64,000 bases of DNA from Hevea brasiliensis (lineage: Eukaryota > Streptophyta > Magnoliopsida > Malpighiales > Euphorbiaceae). The stretch covers positions 48,388,725-48,452,724 of the forward strand of contig NC_079510.1 in NCBI RefSeq assembly GCF_030052815.1, read 5' to 3'. Positions within the stretch are counted from its first letter, which is position 1; the number at the start of each line of letters is the position of its first letter. The notes under the pieces were generated by a model, which saw only the letters and a list, made by a program, of their open reading frames with translations, had not been told where the DNA came from and did not search any database. Positions 50,436 through 62,278 of this stretch are shown piece after piece. Both the position numbers and the translations under genes were made by a program.

Positions 50436-53400
50436 ATGGCCCTGGTAATTTGCTTTCAAGTACTTTGCCATCTTTTCCTTTTACTTGTTACCTCCTTTTC
50501 CCTTTTCATTCCCTGTGAGGCCGAAGCCATCAGTGGCAATTATAAACAGGTTACCAACATTGGTGCAATCATTGATGTCAGCTCAAGAATCGGGAAAGAA
50601 GAGAAAACTGCCGTTGAAATAGCTGTTCTAATGTTCAACAATGGCTCAAAAGACCATAATATATCTACTTACTTCCACGACCATCAAGGAAATCCCCTCC
50701 ACGCTGCTCAAGCTGGTAATTATATATGTTTTTATTGCATTTCTTGCTAATTAGTACTACTCATTTCTACTTCAATAACCATTTGTGTTAATGGGCTTAA
50801 CGAAAAGATATTTCCATTACAGCTGAAAATTTTATTAAAGGGAAGCAAGTCAAAGCAATATTGGGCATGGAGAGATGGGAGCAGGCAGCTTTAGTTGCTG
50901 ATATTGGAAGCCGAGCTCAAGTTCCCGTTCTTTCATTTGCTGCGCCTGCCATAATACCGCCTTTAACACCATCTCGTTGGCCTTTCTTGGTACGAATGGT
51001 TTACAATGATTCTGAACAAATGAGATGTATTGCAGAACTTACTCGCGCTTATAATTGGAGAAGGGTTGTTGTAGTTTATGAAGATAATACTTATGGTGGT
51101 GATTCTGGGAAGCTGGCACTTTTATCTCAGGCTCTACAGGAGGTTGGTTCAGAGATCGAGCACCGCTTAGTTTTACCCCCATTTGCTTTAATATCAGATC
51201 CGAAAGAGGCTGTTAAAGAGGAACTAACAAAGCTCCAAGAAATCAAATCGCGGGTTTTTATTGTTCTTCAGACATCATTTCCTTTGATGACCCATTTGTT
51301 TAGAGAAGCTAAGAACATGGGGCTGGTGGGGAAAGACACAGTGTGGATCCTCACCGATACTGTTACTAGTTTACTGGACTCGTTTAACACCTCTGTTATT
51401 TACTCTATGGAAGGAGCTCTAGGTATTAAGAGTTACTATTCTGATAGTAGCAGTGCCTACAAAAGTTTCCATGCGCAGTTTCGGCAAATTTTCAGGTCAG
51501 AGTACCCAGAAGAAGATAACTTGGAGCCAGGATTTTATGCTCTGAGAGCATATGATAGCATTTCAACTATTATAAATGCCATGGAGAAAATGTCTAGCAA
51601 CAGTAGTAGTAATCAAAAGGAGTTCTTGAATAATATATTTTCAAGTAATTTCACTGGTTTAAGTGGTCAGATACGTTTCAAAGCAGGCGGGTTAATGCAT
51701 AGTCCTAAACTGAGGATTGTGAACGTGGTCGGAAAGAAATATAAGGAGATAGACTTCTGGCTGCCTGGGTATGGATTCTGGGAAAGTAATGAAGAAGGTG
51801 AAGAACATCAAAACGGTGGTGGGTCTATGCAACTGCAAGGTCATGTGAACTGGCCTGGGAACCTAAAGCGGATTCCAAAAGGTTGGGCAATGCCTTCAAA
51901 TGCCAAACCCTTGAAAATTGGTGTTCCAGGGAGAACCTCGTTCCAGAGGTTTGTGAGAGTAGTGAATGAAAGTGAAAACCGATATGATGGTTTTTGCATT
52001 GAACTTTTCCATGAAGTGTTAAAGGTTTTGGATTACAATCTACCTTACAATTTTGTACCCTATAATGGCACTTACGACGATCTGGTGAATCACGTATATA
52101 ACAAGGTATGTAATGGTCCGTGTCAGGAATATTCTAAAATTGAAGGGAAATGACATATATAGACTCTCATATATAGTTATCTCTGTATATGCTTGTGACA
52201 CCTTCTTTTCAAGACTTCTCCTATAATTTGACTTGGCCATTCAAAGAATTGAAGCCAAATTTGATTTCTGTATATTGTGGATTTTTTTGCTTGTTTTGTT
52301 TTGTTAATCCATGGACAATTTATCTGTTTCTGACTGATTCTTGCTTGTCCTACGCATAAAAATCAATTGAAGACTTATGATGCCATCGTCGGTGACGTGA
52401 CCATACTAGCTGATAGAACAGAAAAAGTGGAATTTACCCAGCCATATACAGAATCAGGCTTGTCGATGATAGTTCCCATCAAGTCTGAAGAGTCACCTTG
52501 GATGTTTACAAAGCCTTTCACTTGGCAAACGTGGGTGGTCATTGGTGCCATCTTGATCTACACAATGTTCATTGTTTGGTTCCTGGAGCACCAATCTAAT
52601 CCTGAATTTAGAGGTCCATTGAAGAATCAGATTGGCACTGCAGTCTTGTTCACTTTCTCTTCTCTGTTTTTTGCTCACGGTAAGCACCAAAAATACTTCT
52701 CTGTCCTATATCTACTTCATTAATTTTGTTCTTTAAACCATTTATAATACCCGATGGTTTCATTTTTTTCAGGGGAGAAAATTTACGGTAATCTCACTCG
52801 GGTGGTGTTGGTAGTTTGGTTATGTGTTGTGTTGATCTTAAACTCAAGCTACACTGCTAGTCTTACTTCAATGCTTACCATCCAGCGGCTGCGGCCAAAT
52901 GTTACTGATATTGATTGGTTAAGAAGTAAAAACTTACCAATCGGTTGTGATGGAGATTCATTTGTAAGGGATTACTTGAACAAGGTGTTGAAGTTCAATA
53001 ATATCAAGAATGTTACTAGTGAATACGATTACCCCGGTGAATTTCAGGGTAGACAAATATATGCTGCCTTTCTTGAACTCCCATATCAGAAAGTGTTCCT
53101 CAGCCATTACTGCAAGCAATATGTTTCAAACACACCCACGTATCAATTTGGAGGATTAGGCTTTGTAAGTGTGCCTTTTTCATGCTCCAATTTTGTTGCT
53201 GATGTCTATGGAATGGTCATTAGAGTGCTTGTGGTCCTTTGGTTTGGTGGTGGTAGTGATTATTGATTTTGGTCCTAATTTCATTCAGTTGCTGCTTACT
53301 TCATTCCATTGGTTCTCATATAAATTTCGATCAGATGCTGGTTATTTTTAGCTTGCTTTATTCATTTTTAGTTTGGGTTTGAGTTGCAGCTTGTTTGGGT

Positions 53401-54216
53401 AGTGCTCTATTTTTGGTCTTCAGTGTTGCTGCACTATTCAAGTTTGATCAGCCACAATTTGCTTGCTGCTATGTTTTCTTCCGTTGGTGTTGGTTTTATC
53501 TAGCTCTGTTTTGTTTCTTAAAAAGCTTTTGGCTGTATGCTTGGTCTCTTGGCTTTGATGTATTTCAGATTCAGGCTTTGATGTCAGTTCTAGGCGTTTT
53601 TACTTAGCATGCAACTTCCTAGGTAGCTTGTATAGGGGTTAGCTTATTGGTCTGAATTTAGCTGGGGATGCCAACGCTAAGTTTTTCCTGATTTTAATAT
53701 TACTAACAAAAATCTTTACTTATTAAAAAAAATTAAGAAATCCAATTGCATTTTGCATTTCCCTACTAAGGCGACTAAAGCGTAAGTGCTTTTGATTCTC
53801 TATTGATTTAGGTGTTTCAGAAGGGCTCCCCAATGACAGGTGATTTTTCCAAAGCTATACTGAGATTGTCGGAAAATGGAGAGCTGGTAAAATTGGAAAA
53901 CAAGTGGTTTGCCCTCTCACAAGATTGTTCCAGCAGTGCGACTGACAATGAAACTGAAAGCTTGAGCCTAAAAAGCTTCTGGAGTCTCTTCGTTATATCT
54001 GGTGCAACTTCTACCATTTGTTTCCTATTATTTCTAATTCGCTTGCTGAACAAGTATTGCGATTATGAAAAGGCAAATCAGGGAGGCAATGCAACTCCAA
54101 GCGAGAAGAATAGTGTTTGGAGGAAGGCAGTTGCTGTTGCAAGGTATATCTATCATGGAGAAACTGCTATAACAGGAAACTCTCCAAGTTTTTCTCCATC
54201 ATCTAATTTCCATTAA
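50436..54216 (+). CDS. Glutamate-receptor-like channel GLR-C, 5 exons
   Basis: Exons 50436-50715, 50823-52105, 52373-52679, 52773-53164 and 53812-54216 join in phase to 888 residues. Architecture as in a full plant GLR: signal peptide (LLLVTSFSLFIPC), LIVBP-like domain (about 40-430), S1 lobe from about 458 ([16 protein letters not shown]), M1, pore loop ([15 protein letters not shown]), M3 gate motif ([11 protein letters not shown]), S2 lobe and M4 ([17 protein letters not shown]). M3 has SSYTAS where A and B have SCYTAS. C is more distant from A and B than they are from each other. Intron 4 (647 bases) is expanded relative to 77 and 92 in A and B. The C-terminus is Ser-rich and ends at 54216, before a still-readable tail homologous to that of GLR-B. 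No lesion is seen in the channel. Confidence 0.93.
53225..53740 (+). other. Insertion in GLR-C intron 4, possibly a LINE 3' end
   Basis: This part of the intron has no counterpart in GLR-A or GLR-B. It is T/G-rich like plant L1 3' UTRs and ends in TTACTTATTAAAAAAAATT. No coding motif and no confirmed flanking repeat, so the identification is weak. Confidence 0.35.
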
Positions 54217-54280
54217 TGGATCTCTCCAAGGTGGAAATCTTCCGCTCCCTGTGACATTCCGAAGAGTCTTTCAGTCTCCT

Positions 54281-54390
54281 CCTTTCCACCTGAAATCGAA
54301 GTTGTGAATATTCTAAATTTTTCCAGAGAATCTTCCGAGCCCCCTGATGATCGATCACCAGCTGAGATCAATGCAGACGTAGAAATTTGA
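54281..54390 (+). pseudogene. Detached C-terminal tail of GLR-C
   Basis: An open stretch reads PEIEVVNILNFSRESSEPPD and continues to TGA at about 54388. It matches the GLR-B tail (PEIEDGNNPNASPRESS). In GLR-C it lies beyond the TAA at 54214-54216, so it is now 3' UTR unless a further splice joins it. Confidence 0.7.
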
Positions 54391-54399
54391 GCAACTAAG

Positions 54400-55298
54400 C
54401 TAGATGCTTTAACGAATCAGTGGACCGTGTAGACTAATTTCTGTATTACTAGACCAAATTCATTCATCAATGTAATTGCGTATACATACAGAATTTATTG
54501 TGTGCAATAGTTATTCTTACATTGATGTGCCCCAAAAATGTGGGCGAATGACCGTACTAGGGTAACTCAGAAACAAAAAATACCAGAATGGGCTAACAAC
54601 TCCAAATATTACGAAGAGGGGGCGAGTGTCAGTGGTCAGCGCCTGGGACGCTATTCAAAATAGCGTCCGAACTCCGGACGCTGTTCAAAATAGCGTATGA
54701 ACAAGGGACACTATTCATAATAGCATCCGAAGTTCGGACGCTATTTTGAATAGCGTCCGAATGCACGCCACTTGCAACCACCTGCACGCACCCCTGCACG
54801 CACCCCTGCAGATGGAATATTATGTCCCATCTGTAACAGGGTAGCTCCGGATGCTAATTATATTAGCATCTTGTAGCTCCGAACGCTAATATAATTAGCA
54901 TCTTTGTTCGTGGCGTGAAGCATGTCTGGTCTCGTCCCAAGTCCAATCTGCAGGCAGCGAATCTCCAGTGAAGCGAGACGCTATTTTTATTAGCGTCCTG
55001 TGTTCATCCACTCCCCATATGTACCGCTGCTCTCTCTCCCTGCGCTCTCATTTACGGCTTCCATTTCGCCCTCAAGCCCTCGCTCCTTCATTCCTCATCC
55101 ATTGTCTCCCTCGCTCGTTTATTCCTCATCCATTGTCTCATTTTGGTGGAGCAGCTTATAGTCGGGTGGAGCAAGAAGGAGAGGAGACAGGTGCAGTTGC
55201 AGTGGTAGATCACAAAGAAAGAAAGAAGAAATTTGAAAAAAAATTATATTCAGGTATGTATTTTGACAGTTTAATAAATTTTAACATGTAATATATGA
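54400..55298. other. GLR-C downstream region with palindrome cluster and possible leader exon
   Basis: After the GLR-C 3' UTR, composition shifts at about 54.6 kb to a GC-richer block with repeated palindromes, listed separately. A short open stretch follows at about 55.0-55.25 kb, ending AAAAAATTATATTCAG before a GTATGT donor-like site. It might be a leader exon of the PMD-type gene whose later exons lie beyond the 6-kb insertion. This is a weak inference. Confidence 0.4.
54646..55000. repeat. Cluster of about seven short palindromes (GGACGCTATT...AATAGCGTCC family)
   Basis: Imperfect 23-27-base palindromes start near 54646, 54675, 54706, 54735, 54846, 54877 and 54976. The one at 54735-54759 is perfect, with 11-base arms and a 3-base centre (CGGACGCTATT, TTG, AATAGCGTCCG). 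The later members change to ATGCTAATTATATTAGCAT, keeping symmetry despite different bases. Compensatory change of both arms suggests the stem matters or that units arose by copying. Confidence 0.85.
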
Positions 55299-55720
55299 TG
55301 TCGCAAGGTGTTTTGCGGTCGCCTGGACGAACACTCACCGAAGTGGGAAAGAGTGAGGAGTCGCCACTTTAATTTTGAGGGAAATTAAAGAAAACCATTT
55401 GCGAAAATAAATGAAACCACTTCAAAAATAGAGATTCTAGGTTCAAGGTCCGTAAACGGGTGGGGAAGGTATTAGGCACCCCACCTCGTCCCTCAGTGAG
55501 GGTAAGCAGATTTAACTTCACGTTCTTTATAAATAGGAATTGATAGTTAGGAGGGCTTGAAAGGAAATGTTAATCCTTTTAGTAAAAAGGAATATTTGAT
55601 TTTTCACCAATTCGGGTTGCCCAGATACATAAATAAATGAGTCGACCCTTAGTAAGTTACTGTTGCATATTAGTTTTGTTTAAGGGGGGGCCATTTTGTA
55701 TATTTGTTAGAATTCAATTT

Positions 55721-56158
55721 GAGAATCGGATAAGAACTCTCCTCCGATCTCTTTTAGATTAAAATTAGAATTTTGGATTGAAAATCGGATAAGAACTCTC
55801 CTCCGATCTCTTTTTAAATATTTGTTAAAATTTTGGATTGAGAATCGGATAAGAACTCTCCTCCGATCTCTTTTTAAATATTTGTTAAAATTTTTAGTGG
55901 GAATCGGATAAGAACTCTTCTCCAATCTTCTTTTAAATATTTTTTAAGTGAGAATCGGATAAGAACTCTCTTCCGTTCTCTTTTTAATTTTTATTAAAAT
56001 TTGGGTGAGAACCGGATAAGAACTCTCCTCCGTTCTCTTTTTAATTCTTATTAAAATTTGGGTGAGAACCGGATAAGAACTCTCCTCCGATCTCTTTTTA
56101 ATTCTTATTAAAATTTGGGTGAGAACCAGGTAAGAACTCTCCTCCGATCTCTTTTACT
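55721..56158. repeat. Minisatellite of about 60 bp, seven or eight copies
   Basis: GAGAATCGGATAAGAACTCT followed by CCTCCGATCTCTTTTTAA repeats with small changes across 440 bases. It lies near the left end of the 6-kb element, downstream of its - strand TATA box. Confidence 0.9.
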
Positions 56159-57180
56159 TGAATGGGAGCCAGAAAAGGACTTTTTCGATCTCTTGAAGTT
56201 TTACGTATCGTAAGAGCTTAAGACTAAAGATTCTGATATTCAAAGATGTCGGGGACCTGAATAAAGCTTCATTTGGCTCATTGGTACCCCGCGACTTGAC
56301 AAGGGATACTAGACTGAATTTTACCGATCTCCTATGTAGTCACCTTACCAGCACCTTTTGGCAAACGATGCTCGATCTACCCTATTTGCTTATCTAAGGT
56401 TTGGTTTTACTCTGCCTTGTGACGTTTTTCCCAATCGTTTTCTGTGTTGTTCTAATGATTCGACTTTACTATTTTCTGACTTATTATTCAGACCTTTCAA
56501 TATTTTAAAGAAACTCTTAAGATACAATTACCTACATTTTATCCAACTACTTATACGCTACTCGGGACTAGAACATTTACATTTGGGAGTCAAAAAGAAT
56601 GAACTGATGAACAAAAAGAAAATTTGAGAAAAGCCTTCTTCGGGGGCCCTTTTAACACAATATGAAACTAACGAACATTACTAGCATGAAACAAAAGAAA
56701 TACATAAAATAAAAACGAGCACTAAATAAAGCAGCGGTAAAGCACACTCACCTGTGGGGAATCGGAACTATGGGATTAACTATGGAGTCACAAAAGCGTG
56801 GTAAAGTTATGGGCTGATATCCTAAGGACTGAGGTTTGCCTTGAGATGATGAATATCTCATTAAGATGAAGTCAAGCCAAAGCAGTATCCTGGTCTGACG
56901 AGGTTAAACTTGGGAAATGGGAACGGAAATAAAGATAACAAAGACTGACCTGATGGTGAGAATGTTACGGAGCAATGAACAAACTGAAAATAAAGAGTTT
57001 CAGTATTCAAGACCTCATTCAAGAAAATACTTTAGAAAACTGGTTTTTGAAGTTTTTCTATCTTTCCAAACTTAAAAAGAAATAGCAGAGTAACAAACTG
57101 AATTAAGTTTCAGAGTTCTTCCGCTATAATTCCCACCCTTTTATTTTTTTCCGTCCTCCTTTTGAACAGTTTTCATGCAG

Positions 57181-57190
57181 GTATTTATAG
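57181..57190 (-). promoter_or_regulatory. TATA box of the 6-kb element, - strand
   Basis: CTATAAATAC on the - strand, after GC-richer sequence and followed by a pyrimidine-rich leader-like region. It would give a transcript running towards 55299, as expected for an LTR promoter in a - strand element. Confidence 0.55.
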
Positions 57191-58350
57191 GAACCAGGTG
57201 CTCTCTATGAAGGGTCAGGATTTGTTTTGAGGGAGATGGAGGGTTAAGATTTTGAAGGACATGATCTAAGGCTCGAGAATTAAAGAGAATTAGAACGGAC
57301 GGCTGAGATTCCTTCCAGTATATTTGTCCTTTCTCTCTTCTAATTTGACGGCCCAAAATTTTCTTGTCAAGAGCGATCCGAGGGCTAGGAGTGAAAGGCG
57401 CTGATCTTGTTGTCTTCTTCTTCGATCCGAGGGCTCCGAGCTCGTCCTTACAAGTAAGATCAATGGTGGAGATTAGGATGTACAGCGCTGTCATGACGTA
57501 CTCCAGCGCATGTCAGTAATGTGGGCGATTCTAGGGCGTGCGGTGGAGATTTCATCTGCGACGCTTTAACTACCTCGGCCCTGATTATGAAGATAGTCAG
57601 CAGAAGTTGTCTTATTCTCTTTGTCTTCCGACCTCCCTCCCTTCTGATCTTTTCAACATGATCCTTTTCCGATCTCTCATAATGGGCTCCTCTCTTCCGA
57701 TCTCTCCTGCTCCGGTTCAGTCAAAGTATTTATTCCCTCAATTTCCGAGGCATCCGCTTTGTTTTCTGCTTAGTAATAAATGCTCAAATTTTCCCTATAT
57801 ATACCTTCAACCGGGAAGCCCTTCCTCTTTTGACTTTCTCCTCCTTCCTTCTCACTTTTCTTGTTTTAGTTGCCCCGGCAACAATTCCGGCCATGGTGGC
57901 CACTTTTGATCCTTTCTCGATGGTCCTCTTTGTCCCTCGTCTGAAAGTTTACGATCCCGGTGATCGAAGAATCATGATGACCCTATCTGATGACAGTGAG
58001 AGAACCGGACTAATTAATCGATCTGGATCGAGGACCTTGATCGTGTCAATCTCGAGTCGTTCGACCGATATAATCGGTGAACCGATTTCGGGCGAGAAGA
58101 CTGCTAATATTCCTCTTAACATCGGTGGCTGCCCCTTGAAGTTCATTTGGCTCCTCACCACATTGGGCGTCCCGACTACAGCTCGGTTCTGGTCGATGAC
58201 AGCGGGGATAACTCTCCATCCTCATGAGAGTCATAATCACCCCATCTAAGCTGTACATCTATCCGATGTCAATGGCTGGTCAGCCACGAGACTAAGCTTT
58301 GACATAGGTCTTTATTAGAGATCCCCCCCTACGATGTAATCAGACCTTCA

Positions 58351-58445
58351 ATGTAATCTGATCTCTAGAGATCGCCCAAATGATGTAATTCAATTTTTAT
58401 GTAATCCGATCTCTAGAGATCGCCCAAATGATGTAATCCAACCTT
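58351..58445. repeat. 48-bp tandem repeat upstream of the extra ORF
   Basis: ATGTAATCTGATCTCTAGAG and ATGTAATCCGATCTCTAGAG, each followed by ATCGCCCAAATGATGTAAT, lie 48 bases apart. They sit about 300 bases before the + strand TATA box and may be part of its upstream control region. Confidence 0.8.
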
Positions 58446-58719
58446 TTCGGAAATAAAATTTTATTTTGACAACTGTCATTTTATTATTATTGCATTGATT
58501 ATTTTTCGATCTCTGATGTGTTTATCCGATCTGGTTCCTAACTGAACAACCCTTAACTGATCCGCACTTCCAAACATTCGCCTTAATTAGCCGATCCCTA
58601 ACTAGCCGATCTCTTTTATGGAATTTCTGGAATATTCGTGAGACGTGTCAGAAAAGCTGGCGATTCCCGCTAACCGATGCACCGCCTGGAACACTATAAG
58701 CATTAAATGCTCAGACGGG

Positions 58720-58727
58720 TATAAATA
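58720..58727 (+). promoter_or_regulatory. TATA box upstream of the extra ORF, + strand
   Basis: TATAAATA, preceded by a G-rich base run and followed 30 bases later by a plausible leader. The ORF start at 58883 lies about 160 bases downstream. Confidence 0.6.
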
Positions 58728-58882
58728 GGGGATGGGTCAGCCAGTTGCTCTCTTATGTCATTTACAGCATCCCGCGAGCAAATCTAAAATTCTCTCGATT
58801 TCTCAAGTTCTTCCGACACCGATCAAGCTCCGGTAAGGGTTTTGATCCTTCTTTTAGTTTAAATTCTTTGTTTCCTTTGAAA

Positions 58883-60743
58883 ATGAGTGGCGCCGAGGGT
58901 CAGAGAGCAGCAAGCCCCCCTTCTGTTCAGATCTCGTGGTCGTCTGATGAAGTGGAGGTAGTCGGAACAAGCGTGCGACCTGAACCTCCTAGGGTCTCCG
59001 TTCCAGCTCGGGGGCAAGCAGCACCATCAAGGCATGTATCTTCTTCAGGGAGAGAAAATCTTCCCATGGACGAGCTGCCATCAATCCTGCAAGAAACCGA
59101 CCTACAATCGTTCAGCCAGGAGTACAACATCCGGCCTGATTCATACGAGCTGATTAAGTGTCACGACGATCTTCGTGCCAATCAATTCTTCGAGGAGAAC
59201 GATATGATCATGATATACGAAGAACAATTAAAGGCCGGGCTGCGGTTCCCTCTTGATGACTTCTTCAAGGAAGTCCTAAAATTTCACCAAGCGTGCATCG
59301 CCCAAGTTCATCCGAACTCGTGGCGGATTCTAGTAGCCTTCAGGGGCCTCTGCCGAGCTAAGGGACTCCGTCCTATAGCTAAGGTATTCGCCGAACTGCA
59401 TAGGCTGACTCGTCGAAAGGATGACGAGTATTGGTTCTTCCAGGCGAAACCCCATTGTGGACTCTTTACCGACCTGCCTTCCTCCCTGAAGAATTGGAAG
59501 AACCGCTTCTTTATCCTGAGGAGCAAAATTCTGAACAGCTTTGAGGGTTTCCCTCGTAGCTGGCTGCACCAGGGTCCCATACTTCCGAAGCGCCTCACCT
59601 TGAATAGGGAAGAAGGCCTGATGGTGATGGAGCTGAAAGATCAGGCAGGTAGAGAGAAGTTCTCTTGTTTGGATGCAGTGACTGCCGAACTACATCATTG
59701 GACAATGGAATTGATCACTGGCGAAGATCGCGGGCTTCAGCTCTCTGACCTCGGCATCGGTATTTTTCTATATCTCAGATCTTTGGACCTTAGCGATCTT
59801 ACTGACCTCTTCTTTGTGCAGGTATGGCAAGCGGCGAAGCTTCCAAGGAGAGCCAAAAGCGGAAGAGGGAAATATCCCGAAAGGTACGAGAGATGAAGCG
59901 AACTGAAGCCCTGCAGACACCCAGCCATGAGCCCGGGGAAATACAAGGGGGCTCATCTCAACCTTCGGGGCAGCCAATCCCCGAGGTAGAAGTGATCCGA
60001 TCTCCTCCTCGCTAAGAAGAGCCACCTCCACCTCCTCCAGTCGCTCGAGTACGAAAGGGGGTCCTTCCCAGCCTCCTGTAAGGACCCTTTCCTGTGGTGC
60101 CCAAATCTTGATCCATTCGCTGGAAAAGAACCGCACAGTTCTAGAGAACCCGAGTTTTGCTAAGGTATTGGGGTCCTCCATCTGCCTTCGGGAGGATCGG
60201 GATAGGCTGTCTCCGGACAATCTTGATGACATCCTGACCCGATCCATGAGCCTGAACGTGGAATGTTTGGTGAATCAGCACATCGTTCGGGAGAAGGCTC
60301 ACTGCCTGGGTAAGGAGGTCGAGAAGATGGGGTATGAAGTGGCTTCCCTCCGATCCCAACTCTCATCTGCTCAGAACTATATATCTGAAATTGAGGGGCG
60401 GATGAAGTTCTACGAGGACAAGCTGGCCGAGCAAGCTAATGTTCTGGCCGAGCGAGATCATGCCCTTGAGGAAGTTCAGGCACTCCGGACTGGTGAAATT
60501 GCTCACCTCACTGAGGAGCTCAAAGCGAAAGAGGAAGAGGCGGTAACGAGGGAGGCCGGCGCTTATGTAAATGCTCACAGGGATCTCTTGGCCGAGCTCA
60601 AGAAGCGTTATCCCGAGGAGGACTTCTCCTGGATGGTCAACCTGGCTCCCCAACACGAAGAGGAAAGCGAGGAGGAGGCTGAGGGTGAAAGAGGAAGTGA
60701 GCAAAATGTAGACCAGGCTGGGGGTGATCCTCCAGCCGAATGA
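58883..60743 (+). pseudogene. Transposase_28 / coiled-coil extra ORF of the 6-kb element
   Basis: Start MSGAEGQRAASPP at 58883; the open frame extends back to 58745, but that ATG is close to the predicted transcription start. Exon 58883-59759 encodes the domain often called putative gypsy-type transposase (LKAGLRFPLDDFFKEVLKFH; VHPNSWRILVAFRGLCRAKG). A 62-base intron (59760-59821, GT-AG) restores phase to GMASGEASKESQKRKREI. A TAA at 60013 and a shift in the G-run near 60056-60060 break the frame. The last part (about 60060-60743) is a long coiled coil with an acidic tail (DEL: LSSAQNYISEIEGRMKFYED). Proteins of this type occur as antisense extra ORFs in Tat-lineage Ty3/gypsy elements. Function unknown. 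Confidence 0.8.
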
Positions 60744-61342
60744 CTTGTACAAATTTTAATATGAAATGAAATTTCCTTTTTGTTCAGTGAATGGATGTGA
60801 TCGGAAAATCTCTAAATTACTTAAGCACTTGATTGTCTGAGCATATTAAAACAACTAAAAGTAATTATTAATCTAAGTGTAAGAGGTCGGAAGACACAAT
60901 AAGCATGAGATCGGCAGGGAACCAACGCTAAACGGGACTTGATTAAAATTGGAAATTTGGCTTGAACACTTAAGATCGGGATCATCATTAAACCGGATTA
61001 GAACCTTAACTTGATTATTCCTAAACTTTTAAAAGGGAGATCGGCAATAAAACTGGTGACATAAAGATCTAGTATTGATTCAATTTCATTTGTCAAGAGA
61101 GATCGGGAATGCAATTGGCTAGTCAGGGGATTTGACAATTGGTTTGAGAGGTCGGCGAGGCTTTAAATGACATGGGGACTTAGTATTGATTCGATTCCTT
61201 TTAAGGAGAGAGCGGAAATGTGGTTGTTCGGCAAAGAGAGATCGGAAATGTAATTGGCTGGCAAAGGGAGACTTAGTGCTGGGGATCAGTTTCGAAATTT
61301 ATTATTTCTAGGGATCGGCCAAAATATGGTGTCGACATATGA

Positions 61343-62278
61343 AATGCTTAGGTGATAATAATGTTTATTATTGTGAAAATAATGTAATTTTTTTTGTGCA
61401 TGTTTGTGAGAAATTTTTGGTGAGTAAGTTGATATTTTTGTAAGCATCACTTAAGAAATAAATTTTCGTTATAATTTTTAACATGCAATATATAAAATGC
61501 TTGAGTGTTAATGTAATTATTATTCTGAAAATAATATATATATATATTTTTTTTATGCATGCATGTTGGTATGTTTGTGAGCAAGTTGATATATATATAG
61601 TAATAGCATAATACTGATAAAATGAGTAAAAGTTATTGGGAAAAATAATACAATAAATTATATTTTTAGTGTATAATAGTAAAGAAGGTAAAGAAAAAAA
61701 TAATATAAATTTGTAGTATTAAGAAAATGTTAGGAAAGAGAAAATAAAAATTATAAATGTAAATTATGTTACAAAATAAATTTTATATTAAGTCATATAA
61801 TTTTTGTATCACATAATATAATAGTTTAATAAGTTGAACAGAAAATATTAGTATAAAGTAAAATAATAGTTTAAGTTTTTAAAAATTAGTAAAAGCTATA
61901 GAAGAAAGGGAAAAATTAATAGAAAATTGAGTTCATAATATATTATAGAAAATGATGTAATAAAAATAAAATATAAATTTATATAAAATAGTATTAAAAA
62001 ATGAAAAATTAGTAATATAAAAAATTGCCAAAAAAATAAGTAGCATTATAATTAAAATGTAATTAATAAAAATAAATTATAAAATTATATTATTTAGATA
62101 ATATTAAAGAAATAAAAAATAGTAAAATAAAAAAAAATTGGCGAAACTCAATATAACAATTAATATGACATAAAATTCCATACATAAGTCAAAATTCCAT
62201 AAATCTGACAAAAAATAATATGTTATATTTTTTCGTACATTTATAATCACTTCATGTTTTGCTAATATTCACTTGCAG
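61343..62278. other. AT-rich DNA with a broken tandem repeat
   Basis: A repeat unit of about 130-170 bases starts in the copy interrupted by the 6-kb element and recurs at about 61468-61600 (AAATGCTTRRGTG, GTGAGCAAGTTGATAT). AT-rich sequence without a gene follows to the PMD exon; it probably is an intron of that gene. Confidence 0.55.

Larger units (their letters stand above)
55299..61337 (-). mobile_element. 6.0-kb TG...CA element (solo LTR or LTR-derived unit) with perfect 5-bp TSD
   Basis: Termini TGTCGCAAGG at 55299 and GGTGTCGACA ending 61337. TATGA is duplicated at 55294-55298 and 61338-61342. The site was a tandem repeat of AT-rich DNA (TTTTAACATGYAATATAT recurs at about 61468), which confirms the empty site. 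No second LTR copy and no gag-pol are found. On the - strand a TATA box (57181-57190) and a T-rich leader look like U3/R/U5. On the + strand a separate TATA box drives an opposite-strand ORF. Best guess: solo LTR, or collapsed derivative, of a Tat-like Ty3/gypsy element with an antisense extra ORF. Confidence 0.75.

Noticed and set aside
53169..53607. Hydrophobic frames in GLR-C intron 4
   Set aside because: T-rich DNA gives hydrophobic residues by chance. There are no motifs, and the segment is absent from the sister genes.
57538..58249. Long + strand frames between the two TATA boxes of the 6-kb element
   Set aside because: No domain or homology recognised, frames overlap on both strands, and codon use looks non-coding. 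Treated as LTR DNA.
58745..58882. Upstream start for the Transposase_28-type ORF
   Set aside because: The ATG lies about 20 bases from the TATA box, near or before the likely transcription start. The Met at 58883 begins the family-like sequence.
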